Positions 17,990 to 27,700 of a stretch of 47,582 nucleotides of DNA are shown here, in pieces. The notes under the pieces were generated by a model. The model worked only from the letters and a program-made list of their open reading frames with translations. It made no database searches and was not told the origin of the DNA. This DNA is from Nostocales cyanobacterium LEGE 11386 (GTDB taxonomy: Bacteria > Cyanobacteriota > Cyanobacteriia > Cyanobacteriales > Nostocaceae): the NCBI GenBank assembly GCA_015207155.1, contig JADEXK010000046.1, forward strand, positions 1 through 47,582. The letters run 5' to 3'. Positions within the stretch are counted from its first letter, which is position 1, and each line of letters starts with the position of its first letter. Both the position numbers and the translations under genes were made by a program.

Positions 17990-18211
17990 GTGAACAATAC
18001 AGGGACGGAAATTGTATTTTTAATTGAAGAAGACCCAGAGGGTGGTTACACAGCAAAAGCTTTGGGGGAATCGATTTTTACGCAAGCTGATGATATTGCT
18101 AGCTTGAAAGAAATGTTACGTGATGCAGTGCGCTGTCATTTTCCTGATGAAGCAGACCGACCAAAAGTGATTAGGCTGCACATTGTCCGAGATGAGGTGA
18201 TTGCTTCGTGA
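17990..18211 (+). CDS. hicB: HicB-like antitoxin (short form)
   Basis: 73 residues. The partial RNase-H-like HicB fold is suggested by EIVFLIEEDPEGGYTAKALG, then FTQADDIASLKEMLRDAV. No ribbon-helix-helix or HTH DNA-binding domain follows, so this is the minimal form. Start is GTG at 17990; the in-frame-shifted ATG at 17973 hits a stop after five codons. It overlaps the HicA gene by 4 nt (GTGA), so the two are translationally coupled, with antitoxin first, opposite to the E. coli hicAB order. Confidence 0.75.
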   Translation: MNNTGTEIVFLIEEDPEGGYTAKALGESIFTQADDIASLKEMLRDAVRCHFPDEADRPKVIRLHIVRDEVIAS

Positions 18212-18450
18212 AATTACCACGAGATTTATCGGGTGAGGATTTGGCTAAAGCCTTAGCTTGCTTCGGGTATGTGGTGGATAGGCAAACAGGAAGTCATATT
18301 CGTTTAACAACCCAGATGAACGGGGAGCATCATATTACAGTTCCCGCCCATAACCCACTCAAGGTTGGTACGCTGAGTGCTATATTACGGGATGTTGCTG
18401 ACCATTTTGGCTTGAATCGGGATGAGTTACTTAGTCAACTGTTTTCCTGA
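18208..18450 (+). CDS. hicA: HicA-family mRNA interferase toxin
   Basis: 80 residues with the double-stranded-RNA-binding-like HicA fold: LAKALACFGYVVDRQTGSHI with the catalytic H30 in the GSH motif, ITVPAHNPLKVGTL and an I-L-R-D-V helix. It probably cleaves mRNA when free of HicB. Start GTG at 18208 overlaps the end of hicB by 4 nt. HicA toxins are typically 60-85 residues, so it looks full length. Confidence 0.85.
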   Translation: MKLPRDLSGEDLAKALACFGYVVDRQTGSHIRLTTQMNGEHHITVPAHNPLKVGTLSAILRDVADHFGLNRDELLSQLFS

Positions 18451-19268
18451 AAAAATTGTATATTTCTCAGGCAAACATTTCATCCCATCAATACAATATT
18501 TTAGGGTGATTGCTCTATCTTACCCTACTCTCCATCCCCACAAGTGCGAGTGAGTTCAGAGAAAGCAGATTGCTAGATGAAAGTATATGAAGCGATCGCA
18601 CATCAAATAGCAAGTCTATTTGTAGAAACTTTACGTTACCTATCCCCGCATATCTCAGATATCATCTTTGATGACAAATTGCTCTAACCATCTTCCTGAG
18701 CGGAATCTGGCAATATACAGCATATCTTTATTCTCACGTTTTTTATATATTTACTTAATTATTCAATTACTTAATATTTGATTTTTAAGTATTTTTACGG
18801 AGGCAACCCATTTTCTATAGGAGTTAAATTCAATTTGCAGTAAAGGTTGATGGAGAGACCTTAAATAATATGAAATCCAGACAAGTTTAATTTCTAATCT
18901 AAGAAGTGGAAAAGTTTTAGCGTGAAATTATCAACCGATTCATCATGCTTTATTCCCGAAATAAGAAATAACAAAGTCTGATTAATACATCTGAATTTTA
19001 CTGTTTATTTCTCCTTTACTAGGCATTTCTCTAGCCCCTTGCTAGATTTACGATTTGAAAACTTTGCATTTACCCAGCCTCATACAATCATTTAAATTAC
19101 GAAAATCAAAATCACCTTCCCCGTCAGGTTGTGTATTTATAGATAAGCCATTATTCTTCAGAATTAATGTTTATCCATAGTCTATAAAATTTGTTTTAAA
19201 TTGATGCATTAAGCCTCGCCGTCAGTAACTTGCAGTCACGATAATCGCCGAAATTTTAGAGAAAAATT
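18451..19268. other. 818-nt intergenic region upstream of the surface-fibre gene cluster
   Basis: AT-rich; no supported gene. A 36-codon ORF (18577-18687) containing a HIP1 octamer has no other support. This long upstream region probably carries the control elements for the 19.3-27.8 kb cluster, but I cannot point to a definite promoter. Confidence 0.5.
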
Positions 19269-21983
19269 ATGACGACCTTTTCAGGATTTCCAGATCCAGG
19301 AAGTAGTAGAAATACAGCTTTAGATACAACATCTGCAACATATATTGGCGGTCCTCTCACCAGTTCTCCTCATATTTTTCAAGACTCCGTTACTGGTAGT
19401 TCTGATACTAGCGATTTTTACAGATTTCGGATTGGTGCTAGCAGCAGTGACCCCGATAGCGTTGTGACACTGCGATTAGATGGCTTGAGTGATAATGCAA
19501 GTTTAATACTGTATGACGAAGTTGGTAATACTCTCCAAACGGCCAATGCTAGCGGTACAACACCAGAATTACTCACTCGCAGTTTAAATCCAGGCGTTTA
19601 TTTTGTTCGTGTTGGCTCAGTTAGTGGTGCAAGCACTAGTTATAATCTCAGCCTTTCAGCTAACGAAATCCCCATAGATAACGGTTCTGGGAATGCACTG
19701 GGTGCAGCACTAAATATTGGTAGTCTCAGCAGCAGTTATACTACCACTGATTATGTCGGTAATCGGGGAGTTGTCCTTGACGACAATGACTATTATAGAT
19801 TTGACTTAGCCAGTAACGGAGTATTCAACTTAACTCTGGATGGTCTAGGTGGCAATGCCAATGTCGAATTGCTCAATAGCGGTGGTACAAGGATTGCCTC
19901 TTCCACTCAACCAGATACTAATTCTGAGTCCATCAGTCAAAGTCTTGCTAGTGGTACATATTATGTGCGGGTGTTTCCTGGTGGGATAGGTGCCACTAAC
20001 TACGACCTAAATCTTGCCTTTACCGCCGACCCAGAAGACTTTGCAGGAAATACACTGGCGACAGCCCGTAATATCAATACTTTAAGCTCCACTCCTTCAA
20101 TTTTCACAGACTTTGTTAATAGTCTCGACACTAATGATTATTACCGCTTTGATTTAGCATCAAGCGCTCTCATTGACCTGACATTAACACCAGAAACCGC
20201 AAATGCTGATGTCCGATTACTCAACAGTGCTGGTACGACAATAGTCAGTTCTAGTCAAACTGGTATTGATCCAGATACTATCAGACGCAGCTTAAATGCA
20301 GGTACATACTATATTCGAGTGTTGCCCGTTTCTGGTGCTGCAACTAACTACGATTTAAGTGTCTCTGCTACTCCCATTGCCCCTGACATAGCCCCTAATT
20401 CCAGAGGATCTGCTAACAATATTGGTACGCTGATTGGCTCTCAGAACTTTAGCGATTTTGTCGGCAGTATCGATACAAATGATTATTACCAATTTGATTT
20501 AGCTCACAGAAGTATTTTCGACCTCAACCTGAGTGGTTTATCTGGCAATGCCGATGTGGAATTACTTAATAGTAGCGGTGGGTTAATTCAAAGTTCCAAC
20601 CTAGCTGGTAATGCCGACGAAAATATCAACACCACCTTACTAGCAGGTACTTATTTCGTTCGTGTTAAGCCTATTAGTTCTGCGGAAACTTTCTACAACT
20701 TAAGTTTATCTGCCGAAACTCAAATTGAGATGTTAGAAATTTCCCCAGGTGCGGGTAGTTCTAACCCTAATCATCTCACGACACTAGGAAGCACGTTGTA
20801 CTTTACTGCCAGCGATGCGGTTAATGGGGTGCAACTATGGCAGAGTGACGGCACCTCAGCAACTTCTATCACCAACATTAATCCTGGCAACTTTAACCCA
20901 GAAAATCTCACCGTCTTTGGTAGCAACTTGCTCTTTACTGCTGATGATGGTGTCAACGGTAGAGAATTATGGACTTACAATGGCACGACAGCCACGATGG
21001 TGAGTAACATCAATGCTGGTGCTAGTTCTAACCCCAGTAACTTAACTGTTGTTGGCAGCCAAGTCTTCTTTACTGCTGATAACGGTGTTAGTGGCAAGGA
21101 ATTGTGGGTTTACAACGGTACCACAGTTAGTCTGGTCAAAGATGTTTACTCTGGTGCTACAGGTTCTAATCCCAATAACCTCGTTGCGTTTAACAACAAG
21201 CTTTATTTCACAGCTAATGATGGCATTAACGGCACTGAACTGTGGACAAGCAACGGCACCACAGCCGGCACAACCCTAGTCAAAGATATTCGCTCTGGTG
21301 GTTTGAGTTCGGCTCCAGCTAAACTCACAGTCGTTAACAACACCCTTTACTTCACAGCTAATGATGGCATTAACGGTATTGAACTTTGGCAGAGTGACGG
21401 TACTACAGCCGGAACCAGTCTTGTCCAAAATATTACCCCTGGTACGGGCGGTTTTGGGCCAAGTCAACTCACCGCCGTCGGTAACACCCTATACTTTGTC
21501 ACAGATAGCAATAATGACTTCCAGCAAGAACTGTGGAAGATTGATGGTAATGGTGTAGGACGGGTCAAAAATGACCTGAATGCAGCCCCCAACACTGGTT
21601 TTGGCCCCCTGAATATGACGGCTGTCGGCAACACTCTCTACTTTACAGCTAGCGACAGCAGCACAGGATTAGAACTATGGAAGTCTGATGGTACAGATAC
21701 AGGCACAGTTCTAGTCAAGGATATTTGGGTAGGTGCAGACCCGAACAACAGTATTCCTACTAGTCTCGTTAACTTCAATGGCACTCTCTACTTTGCGGCT
21801 TCTGAGCCTACCAACGGTAGAGAAGTGTGGAGCAGTGACGGCACAGCTTTAGGTACGCGCAGAGTTAGCAACATTAATCCTGGAACAGGCGATGCTAACC
21901 CTGCCAAGCTGACTGTCGTTGGTACACAACTGTTCTTCACTGCCACCAACGGGACGGATGGTACAGAATTATGGGTTTTATAA
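19269..21983 (+). CDS. Large PPC-domain / ELWxxDGT-repeat surface or secreted protein
   Basis: 904 residues. Four bacterial pre-peptidase C-terminal (PPC)-like beta domains occur in tandem (about 20-130, 137-250, 254-365, 374-485), each with a (N)DYYRFDL core and an (L)xxGTYxVRV end. From about 486 to the end there are about nine ELWxxDGT-type repeats (for example ELWTSNGTTAGTTLVKDI, ELWKSDGTDTGT), a beta-propeller-like array. There is no N-terminal signal peptide; many cyanobacterial PPC/ELWxxDGT proteins lack one and may leave by type I secretion. It heads the cluster containing two subunit-like proteins, a chaperone and an usher, so it may be a surface adhesin, but that link is inferred from position only. 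Confidence 0.8.
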   Translation: MTTFSGFPDPGSSRNTALDTTSATYIGGPLTSSPHIFQDSVTGSSDTSDFYRFRIGASSSDPDSVVTLRLDGLSDNASLILYDEVGNTLQTANASGTTPELLTRSLNPGVYFVRVGSVSGASTSYNLSLSANEIPIDNGSGNALGAALNIGSLSSSYTTTDYVGNRGVVLDDNDYYRFDLASNGVFNLTLDGLGGNANVELLNSGGTRIASSTQPDTNSESISQSLASGTYYVRVFPGGIGATNYDLNLAFTADPEDFAGNTLATARNINTLSSTPSIFTDFVNSLDTNDYYRFDLASSALIDLTLTPETANADVRLLNSAGTTIVSSSQTGIDPDTIRRSLNAGTYYIRVLPVSGAATNYDLSVSATPIAPDIAPNSRGSANNIGTLIGSQNFSDFVGSIDTNDYYQFDLAHRSIFDLNLSGLSGNADVELLNSSGGLIQSSNLAGNADENINTTLLAGTYFVRVKPISSAETFYNLSLSAETQIEMLEISPGAGSSNPNHLTTLGSTLYFTASDAVNGVQLWQSDGTSATSITNINPGNFNPENLTVFGSNLLFTADDGVNGRELWTYNGTTATMVSNINAGASSNPSNLTVVGSQVFFTADNGVSGKELWVYNGTTVSLVKDVYSGATGSNPNNLVAFNNKLYFTANDGINGTELWTSNGTTAGTTLVKDIRSGGLSSAPAKLTVVNNTLYFTANDGINGIELWQSDGTTAGTSLVQNITPGTGGFGPSQLTAVGNTLYFVTDSNNDFQQELWKIDGNGVGRVKNDLNAAPNTGFGPLNMTAVGNTLYFTASDSSTGLELWKSDGTDTGTVLVKDIWVGADPNNSIPTSLVNFNGTLYFAASEPTNGREVWSSDGTALGTRRVSNINPGTGDANPAKLTVVGTQLFFTATNGTDGTELWVL

Positions 21984-22171
21984 AGGAGGTGATGTTTATA
22001 ACTGATTAACTAAGTAAAAATCTTTGTTTACATTTTAAGCAACTCTCGAACAATTGGGAAATCACTCCTCAAAAGTGACTCACAAAATCGCAGTTTCCAA
22101 CCCCAGCGCAAAAGCCGGGAAATTGACAAGTAACCGAATTCACACAGATACAACCAGGGAAGAATTTCAAC
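21984..22171. other. Gap with a perfect Shine-Dalgarno-like sequence
   Basis: Directly after the stop lies AAAGGAGGTGATG, which includes a full match to the anti-SD of 16S, but the ATG just after it opens only a 5-codon ORF. A TTGACA at about 22119 may be a -35 for the next gene, with a weak -10 (GATACA) 18 nt further. Confidence 0.4.
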
Positions 22172-22765
22172 ATGAAAAACAAATTTCTAGCCATTTTCGC
22201 CGCAGCTGGCATCGCTGCTGTAGGTAGCACTTTGTTCTCCGCACCAGCTCACGCTCAACTAGGACCAATTGACCAAGACGTAAACGTTGAACTTGAAGTA
22301 CCAGAAGTACTTTTTTTGCGGACTTTTGAGACAGTTTCTTTGAGTATTACTGAGGCTGACTTGGCTGGAGGTACAGCAGTAACAACAGGTGGACTTGGAC
22401 AAGATTTTGACACCATCAACCCCATCTCAGATGGTACTACTCTTATCGATCAAACCAGCCCATTTACTGGTTTAACAGGTGGCAGCATCACAAAAACAGT
22501 TGATGAATTGTACGCAGTTTGGTCTAATAGCCCCAGGCCTGGTGGTGTTACTATCGGCTTGAGTGTTCTTACTCCTGGTCTTACAGGTGCTAATGGTGGT
22601 ACTGCAACCATCGTTAGTGCTACCCCCGATACACCTACTGCTGCTGCACCTGGTTTAGATATACCTGTTGTTGGTGGAGCAGACATAGAATTTAACTTGG
22701 GTACTTCTACCGCATCTGGTACTTACACTGGTGGTGTTATTACTGTTAGCGTCGAAGCTCCGTAG
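22172..22765 (+). CDS. Secreted fibre-subunit-like protein (probable major subunit)
   Basis: 197 residues. A classic signal peptide (about 1-28, cleavage after AHA: APAHA-QLG). The mature part is Gly/Thr/Val/Ala-rich beta protein without cysteine or tryptophan-rich cores. It ends STASGTYTGGVITVSVEAP, the alternating hydrophobic terminal strand seen in spore-coat-U/DUF4402-like and chaperone-usher subunits. The next gene encodes a second protein with the same ending, then come the chaperone and usher genes, supporting a pilin-like role. A hairpin downstream (22783-22826) could make this the most abundant product. Function is inferred. Confidence 0.65.
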   Translation: MKNKFLAIFAAAGIAAVGSTLFSAPAHAQLGPIDQDVNVELEVPEVLFLRTFETVSLSITEADLAGGTAVTTGGLGQDFDTINPISDGTTLIDQTSPFTGLTGGSITKTVDELYAVWSNSPRPGGVTIGLSVLTPGLTGANGGTATIVSATPDTPTAAAPGLDIPVVGGADIEFNLGTSTASGTYTGGVITVSVEAP

Positions 22766-22782
22766 TTTCATCATTAATGGGT

Positions 22783-22826
22783 GCAGGCATCTTGCCTGCT
22801 GCTTTAATTAAGCTAGCAGGATGCCT
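22783..22826 (+). repeat. Composite hairpin between the two subunit genes
   Basis: GCAGGC-ATCTT-GCCTGC forms a small hairpin (22783-22799). Alternatively GGCATC and CTGCT pair with AGCAG and GATGCC further on (about 22813-22824), giving a larger bulged stem. Similar 'GCAGGATGCC' repeats are widespread in Nostocales. Placed here it could stabilise the upstream mRNA or attenuate read-through. Confidence 0.6.
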
Positions 22827-22879
22827 TTCCCGGTACAAAAAAATAATTACAGCCAGAATAACTTAAAAAATCCAGTCAC

Positions 22880-23437
22880 ATGGACAACAATCAGACAATT
22901 AGTTGCCAACGCAAGTTTAAATATGGCCTGGGTATCTTAATGGGGTTGCTGGCTTGGCCCCTATCTCAGGCTTTAGCTCAACCCCTAGATTTGCCAGAGC
23001 CAACCCGCATCTATCAGCTATCAACCCCTCAACAACTGACTATTCCTCGCCAACAGCCAGGAGAGATGATACCTGCTCCTATCAGTGAGACAGTCAGAGA
23101 CAATCAAGACTTGCTAGCTCCTGTGCAATTTAATACAGTGATTGCTCGCGAGTTGCCAGCACTTTGGCAGATGCGGGTTCCCATAGATCAAGTGGGTTCT
23201 CTCTACGCCACTTATGAACTCAAGGCTGGGAATGGACAAAGTAATAGGTTTAGCAGCCATCATCGTTCTGAGCAAACAGTGAACGTTGCTATTGAACCTT
23301 TACCTATTATCGAAATTTCCCGCGATGAAACTACCGCTTTAGTTCAAGGGGGCGCACTGTTGCAGTTTGACCTGGCAAATGCACGCACTGCGGGAGCCTA
23401 TGGGGGCGTAATTACAGTAACGGTAAATCAACGTTAG
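22880..23437 (+). CDS. Second secreted subunit-like protein
   Basis: 185 residues. A positively charged start and a hydrophobic signal segment (about 15-33) ending ALA-QPLDL. The mature protein is beta-rich. Residues 160-185 (LLQFDLANARTAGAYGGVITVTVNQR region) end in the same strand pattern G-x-Y-x-GGVITV as the upstream protein. That points to a minor or tip/adaptor subunit of the same fibre. No cysteines. The chaperone gene follows after 56 nt. I do not recognise a named family. Confidence 0.6.
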   Translation: MDNNQTISCQRKFKYGLGILMGLLAWPLSQALAQPLDLPEPTRIYQLSTPQQLTIPRQQPGEMIPAPISETVRDNQDLLAPVQFNTVIARELPALWQMRVPIDQVGSLYATYELKAGNGQSNRFSSHHRSEQTVNVAIEPLPIIEISRDETTALVQGGALLQFDLANARTAGAYGGVITVTVNQR

Positions 23438-23493
23438 TTGCTTAGTAGTACTTATCAACTAACGAGTATCTAAAGGTTAAAACTTTATCACAA

Positions 23494-24417
23494 ATGTTTC
23501 GCAGAGCCGCTAATTTAGCCTTAAGTTTAGTAGGGTTACTTGCCCTAGGGATACCAAGTGCTGAAGCTCTCAATATTGGTGTCAGCCCATCCCGAATTGA
23601 GCTAGAAATCAATCGGAAAACCCGGACACAAGCAATTCGTGTACTTAATTTTTCTTCTAAACCGGTTGAAATTAAGGCCTACGTCCGGACTTGGAAAATC
23701 AGTGAGGACAATAAATTTGTCGAGGTTCCCCCCACTGCGGAATCCTTAGATCAGTGGGTTGTGTTTACGCCTTCTCAATTTACCGTCCCCGCTCGCAGCG
23801 CGCAGACTTTACGTTTTGCCATTCGTCCCAGAGTTGAACCTAAACCGGGTGAGCATCGCGCTGTAATTTATTTTGAAGAACTTCCCTCTGCTAGTGACCA
23901 AACCAACACTGTCCGTTCAGTAGGACGTATGGGAGTTGTCATCTATGGTTATGTAGGAGACATCAAACGAGTTGGTGTACTCAATTCAATTACTGTAGAT
24001 CCTCAACCTAATGGTGTGACAGCGAACTTTGATGTTTCCAGTCAAGGTAATGGTTACGTCCGTTTAGATGGTCAATATGCCATCTGGCCGGCTGCTCAAT
24101 ATCCGGGTGCTGAATCTACAAAACCCATACCCAATGTAGAAAAGCCTGGACAAAAACTACCAGAAAATTTATTAGGTGCGGGTAAATTACCTTTGTTACC
24201 CGTATTACCTGATACTCGTCGCCGCCTTCAGTTGCCTATTACTCAAAAATTAGCTCCCGGTAAATATGTTTTAGATATTAACGGCGAGTTAAATGGGGTA
24301 AAAATTGAGCGTGGTATTCCCTTTGTTGTTCCAGAAGCTACTGCTACTACATCCAGTTCAACTAAACCTCGGCCTGCTACTGCTCGTAATCTGAGAAATC
24401 GTCTGCGTCCAAAATAG
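23494..24417 (+). CDS. Periplasmic PapD-like fimbrial chaperone
   Basis: 307 residues. Signal peptide (about 1-25, ending AEA-LN). The first Ig-like domain reads NIGVSPSRIELEINRKTRTQ, AIRVLNFSSKPVEIKAYV, then FTPSQFTVPARSAQTLRFAI (the G1-like strand), matching PapD-family chaperones; a second beta domain (about 150-280) follows. It ends with a low-complexity Ser/Thr/Arg/Pro tail of about 25 residues. Role: hold and deliver subunits to the usher by donor-strand complementation. Lies between the subunit genes and the usher gene. Confidence 0.8.
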   Translation: MFRRAANLALSLVGLLALGIPSAEALNIGVSPSRIELEINRKTRTQAIRVLNFSSKPVEIKAYVRTWKISEDNKFVEVPPTAESLDQWVVFTPSQFTVPARSAQTLRFAIRPRVEPKPGEHRAVIYFEELPSASDQTNTVRSVGRMGVVIYGYVGDIKRVGVLNSITVDPQPNGVTANFDVSSQGNGYVRLDGQYAIWPAAQYPGAESTKPIPNVEKPGQKLPENLLGAGKLPLLPVLPDTRRRLQLPITQKLAPGKYVLDINGELNGVKIERGIPFVVPEATATTSSSTKPRPATARNLRNRLRPK

Positions 24418-24749
24418 CTTTTGCTGAATTGTCAGCTGAACTTATCAGGGGTTGTTTGGAAAGTATCTTGTTGAACATCAAAGCTCTCAAACCTAATACC
24501 CTAAACTCTTGCACTTTATTAGCAAAGCCTATTGCGGGAATGGGGGAAAAATCAAATAATTAAAGCTTCTTTCTTTGTAGGAGAGAAGGTTGGCGAGAGG
24601 TCTTTGAGTATTTTTTGTAATTTCTAAAACATCCTCTCAGGCGAAGTTGGTTTTTACTACGCCTGATTTTATTTGCTGCAACGGATTATTTAGGCAGTGA
24701 ATTTTCGCTTACTTTCCCAATTTCACCTAACTTTTGTACTTAATTAAAT
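24418..24749. other. Chaperone-usher spacer with hairpin
   Basis: 332 nt. TCAGGCG (24637-24643) and CGCCTGA (24660-24666) form a 7-bp stem with a 16-nt loop, followed by TTTTATTT; a possible terminator or attenuator before the usher gene. No gene seen, and no upstream extension of the usher reading frame (stop at 24741). Confidence 0.5.
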
Positions 24750-27700
24750 ATGCTGCATTTAGCTTTACCACCTACACCACCTATTATTGTTATCACCACA
24801 CAGACAGAAAGCCTTGTTGATAAGGTTTGGAACGAGAAGCAACTAACTCTTCTAGAAAAACTGAAAAGCAAGGAATCTGACTTAGAAAATGGTGGTAATG
24901 CTACATTAGCGAATGTACAAACTTTAGATTCTGCAAAGGTTGTAGTACAGCGACAAAATTTAACATCTGTAACTGCTACACCTACCGAACCTCAAGGGTT
25001 TGCACCTGAATTCTCGACTAGTGAAGCGGCTTTACAAAGTCCATCTACTAAGCCTGATTTAGAAATTAAAGTACTTGCTAATCTTCCTGTAGAAGTAAAA
25101 CCAGGTGAGCAACCAGCAGAAAATTCTACTACTGTAGCTGTCGATACTCCTGCGTCTACTACAAAATCTGCTAGTGATAGTAAACCGATAGACAATAATA
25201 GTAGTATTTCTACACCTGTAAATCCAGGTACATCTACTATTACCCAAAATATAAAAGCTAATGACGGAAATTTCCTGGTTGGGGTAATTATTAACAATCG
25301 GGAAGTTGGTACATTAGATATTCGGATTGATGCCAATTCAATTTTAGTCCCTTTACAAGCATTTGCAGAAATTGCTGGCATTACTATTGAAAATATTGAA
25401 GGTAATATTCAATTAAAAACACCTCTAGGTGTAGCTAATTTATTACCAAGTGAAGTAAAACAAATCAATAATACAATCTACATCAATGATACCAAGCTTC
25501 AAGAAAAATTATCTACATCTATAAATTTCAATTCTGCTAATTTAGCCTTAATTGTTGACTTACCTTGGCGGCGAGGCGGCAACTCACCCAGACAAGCGGC
25601 AGCAGAATTACAGCCTGAATTTCTCCCTCCTAGCACTGCCCTTTCTAATTTAAGACAAGAATTACAGGTTACCAACTTTGCTGGAAATACACGCTTACGC
25701 AGTTCTACACTTTTAGGAGGAAGACTAGCAGGCGGTAATTGGCGAGTGCGGCTAAATAACACCTTTGTTAATCAACCAGATGTTTCCGAATACTTTTTCT
25801 ATAAACGCGAGAATCAATTTCGCTATCAACTAGGTAGGCAACAAATAGGTTTACATCCCCTACTAAATGGGATGAATTTGACAGGAGCGCAATTTGGTTT
25901 TAGCAATTTGCCCGTTGATAGATTTGCTCAACAATATAGCGCGGCTGAATTGTTACCTAGACGCTCTAGACCTTTACAAACATTCCAGGGTGAAGTACCA
26001 CCAGCAAGTTTTGTGCAGCTAAGAGTTAGTGGAATTATAGTTGCACAGCAGCAAGTTGGACTCAATGGCATCTATGAATTTATTGATGTTAATTTACCTA
26101 GTGGTAACAATAATGAAATAGAACTGTTGGTCTACGATCGCAACAACATTAACATCCCAATTGAAATTCGCTCGTTGAGATTAAATGCTTCTGATTTGTT
26201 GCTCCCCGCAGGCGGTAATGTCCAACTAGGTGGCTTAGGATTAAGCGGTAATTTAGTCCAGGATTCTTTATTTGGAGATTTCGGCTCAGAAGCAGGTAGA
26301 TTAGTTGGGTTTTACCAATTACGCCAAGGACTGTCTGAAAATTTAACGTTTGAAGGTTCTGTACAATCGATTCCTGGTACTTTACAGACACAAGCTGGCT
26401 TTATTTGGCGACTAGCAAACCCGGCGGTTCTCGCTACCAGTTTGGGGATGTCTCGCGGTCAACTAGGCTACACAACCGATTTAGATATTAATTTAGGTCA
26501 ATTTGAAATCCTGGGTAATTCCCAGTTATTTCCTTCTGGATATAACTCAACTAGACAGTCACGCGATCGCTTTAATCATAGTCTAGAAGCAAAATATCGT
26601 TTCAGTAATAATTTCAATGTGGGGGTCATTGCTCGCAGTCGTCAAGATGAATCCAGAAGCGCTGATTACATATTGCCGACTTTTGCCTTCAATCCTTTTT
26701 CTGGCTTATCTATGAGGGGTAGACCAGATTTAGACGGGAGATATTTATTTAGTACTTTATATGTCCCTAATCGCTCAATGAGACTGGCTTTCAACACCTT
26801 TGGTGATATATACACTTCAGATTTCACCTACAGGTTAAATAGAGAGTACCAAGTGTCTTTGGGTGGTGAATTTGGTGCTGATTTAGCTCCGCGTTATTCT
26901 ACAACGCTAAATTATAATTCTCGGAACCTCAACGGACTGAGTTGGAGACTAGGAGCGGCTTTCAGCGACGGTAATGTCGGGCCAATCGTTGGTGCTAGTA
27001 TGCAGTTGCTTCCTGGCTTATTTGGTCGGCTGGAATATCAAGGTATTCCTTCGAGAAGTAGGAACGTTTTAGGCGGATTTGGCGACGAACGCCTCACAGT
27101 TCTACTAGTATCAGATTTGTCTTTTGCCGGGGGTGGTGTTGCTCCAGCTAGGTCTTATGGTTTAGGAAAAGAACGTGGTGCGATCTCTGGAAAAATTGAG
27201 GTTGCAGGCGGAAGAAGAGGCTTTGATTTGGGTGGAGCTAACGTTAGGGTAATAGATAATCGCAATAATCGAGTTGGTGCTGCCAAAACTGACTCGTTAG
27301 GAAATTTCTTTGTTGGCAACCTCAAAGAAGGTGTTTATATCATTGAACTAGACCCGGATAGATTGCCAATTGAACTTTCTTTAGATAGAACCAGCATAGT
27401 AGCTGAGGTTGCAGGTGCGGCAATCACTAATTTAAATTTCCCTGTGAGAGAAGAATATGGTTTAGCAGGACGAATCACAGATGTCACAGGTCAGCCAATG
27501 GCACAAGTGCGAGTGGAACTCATCAATCCTGCTGGCGCACGTGTTTTATCAACGGTAACTGACCAATTTGGTCTTTATCGTCTAGATGGAGTACCAGTTG
27601 GCAATTACACATTGCTGATTCCTAACCAAGATGGTATTGCTAACAGCTTGACCCTCCCCAAACTAGAGGTAGCAATTAACAAAGATTTTATTTATGACCA

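Noticed and set aside
18577..18687. 36-codon ORF MKVYEAIAHQIAS... in the 818-nt gap
   Set aside because: No ribosome site or known family; only a HIP1 octamer in frame, which also occurs elsewhere. Could be a gene relic.
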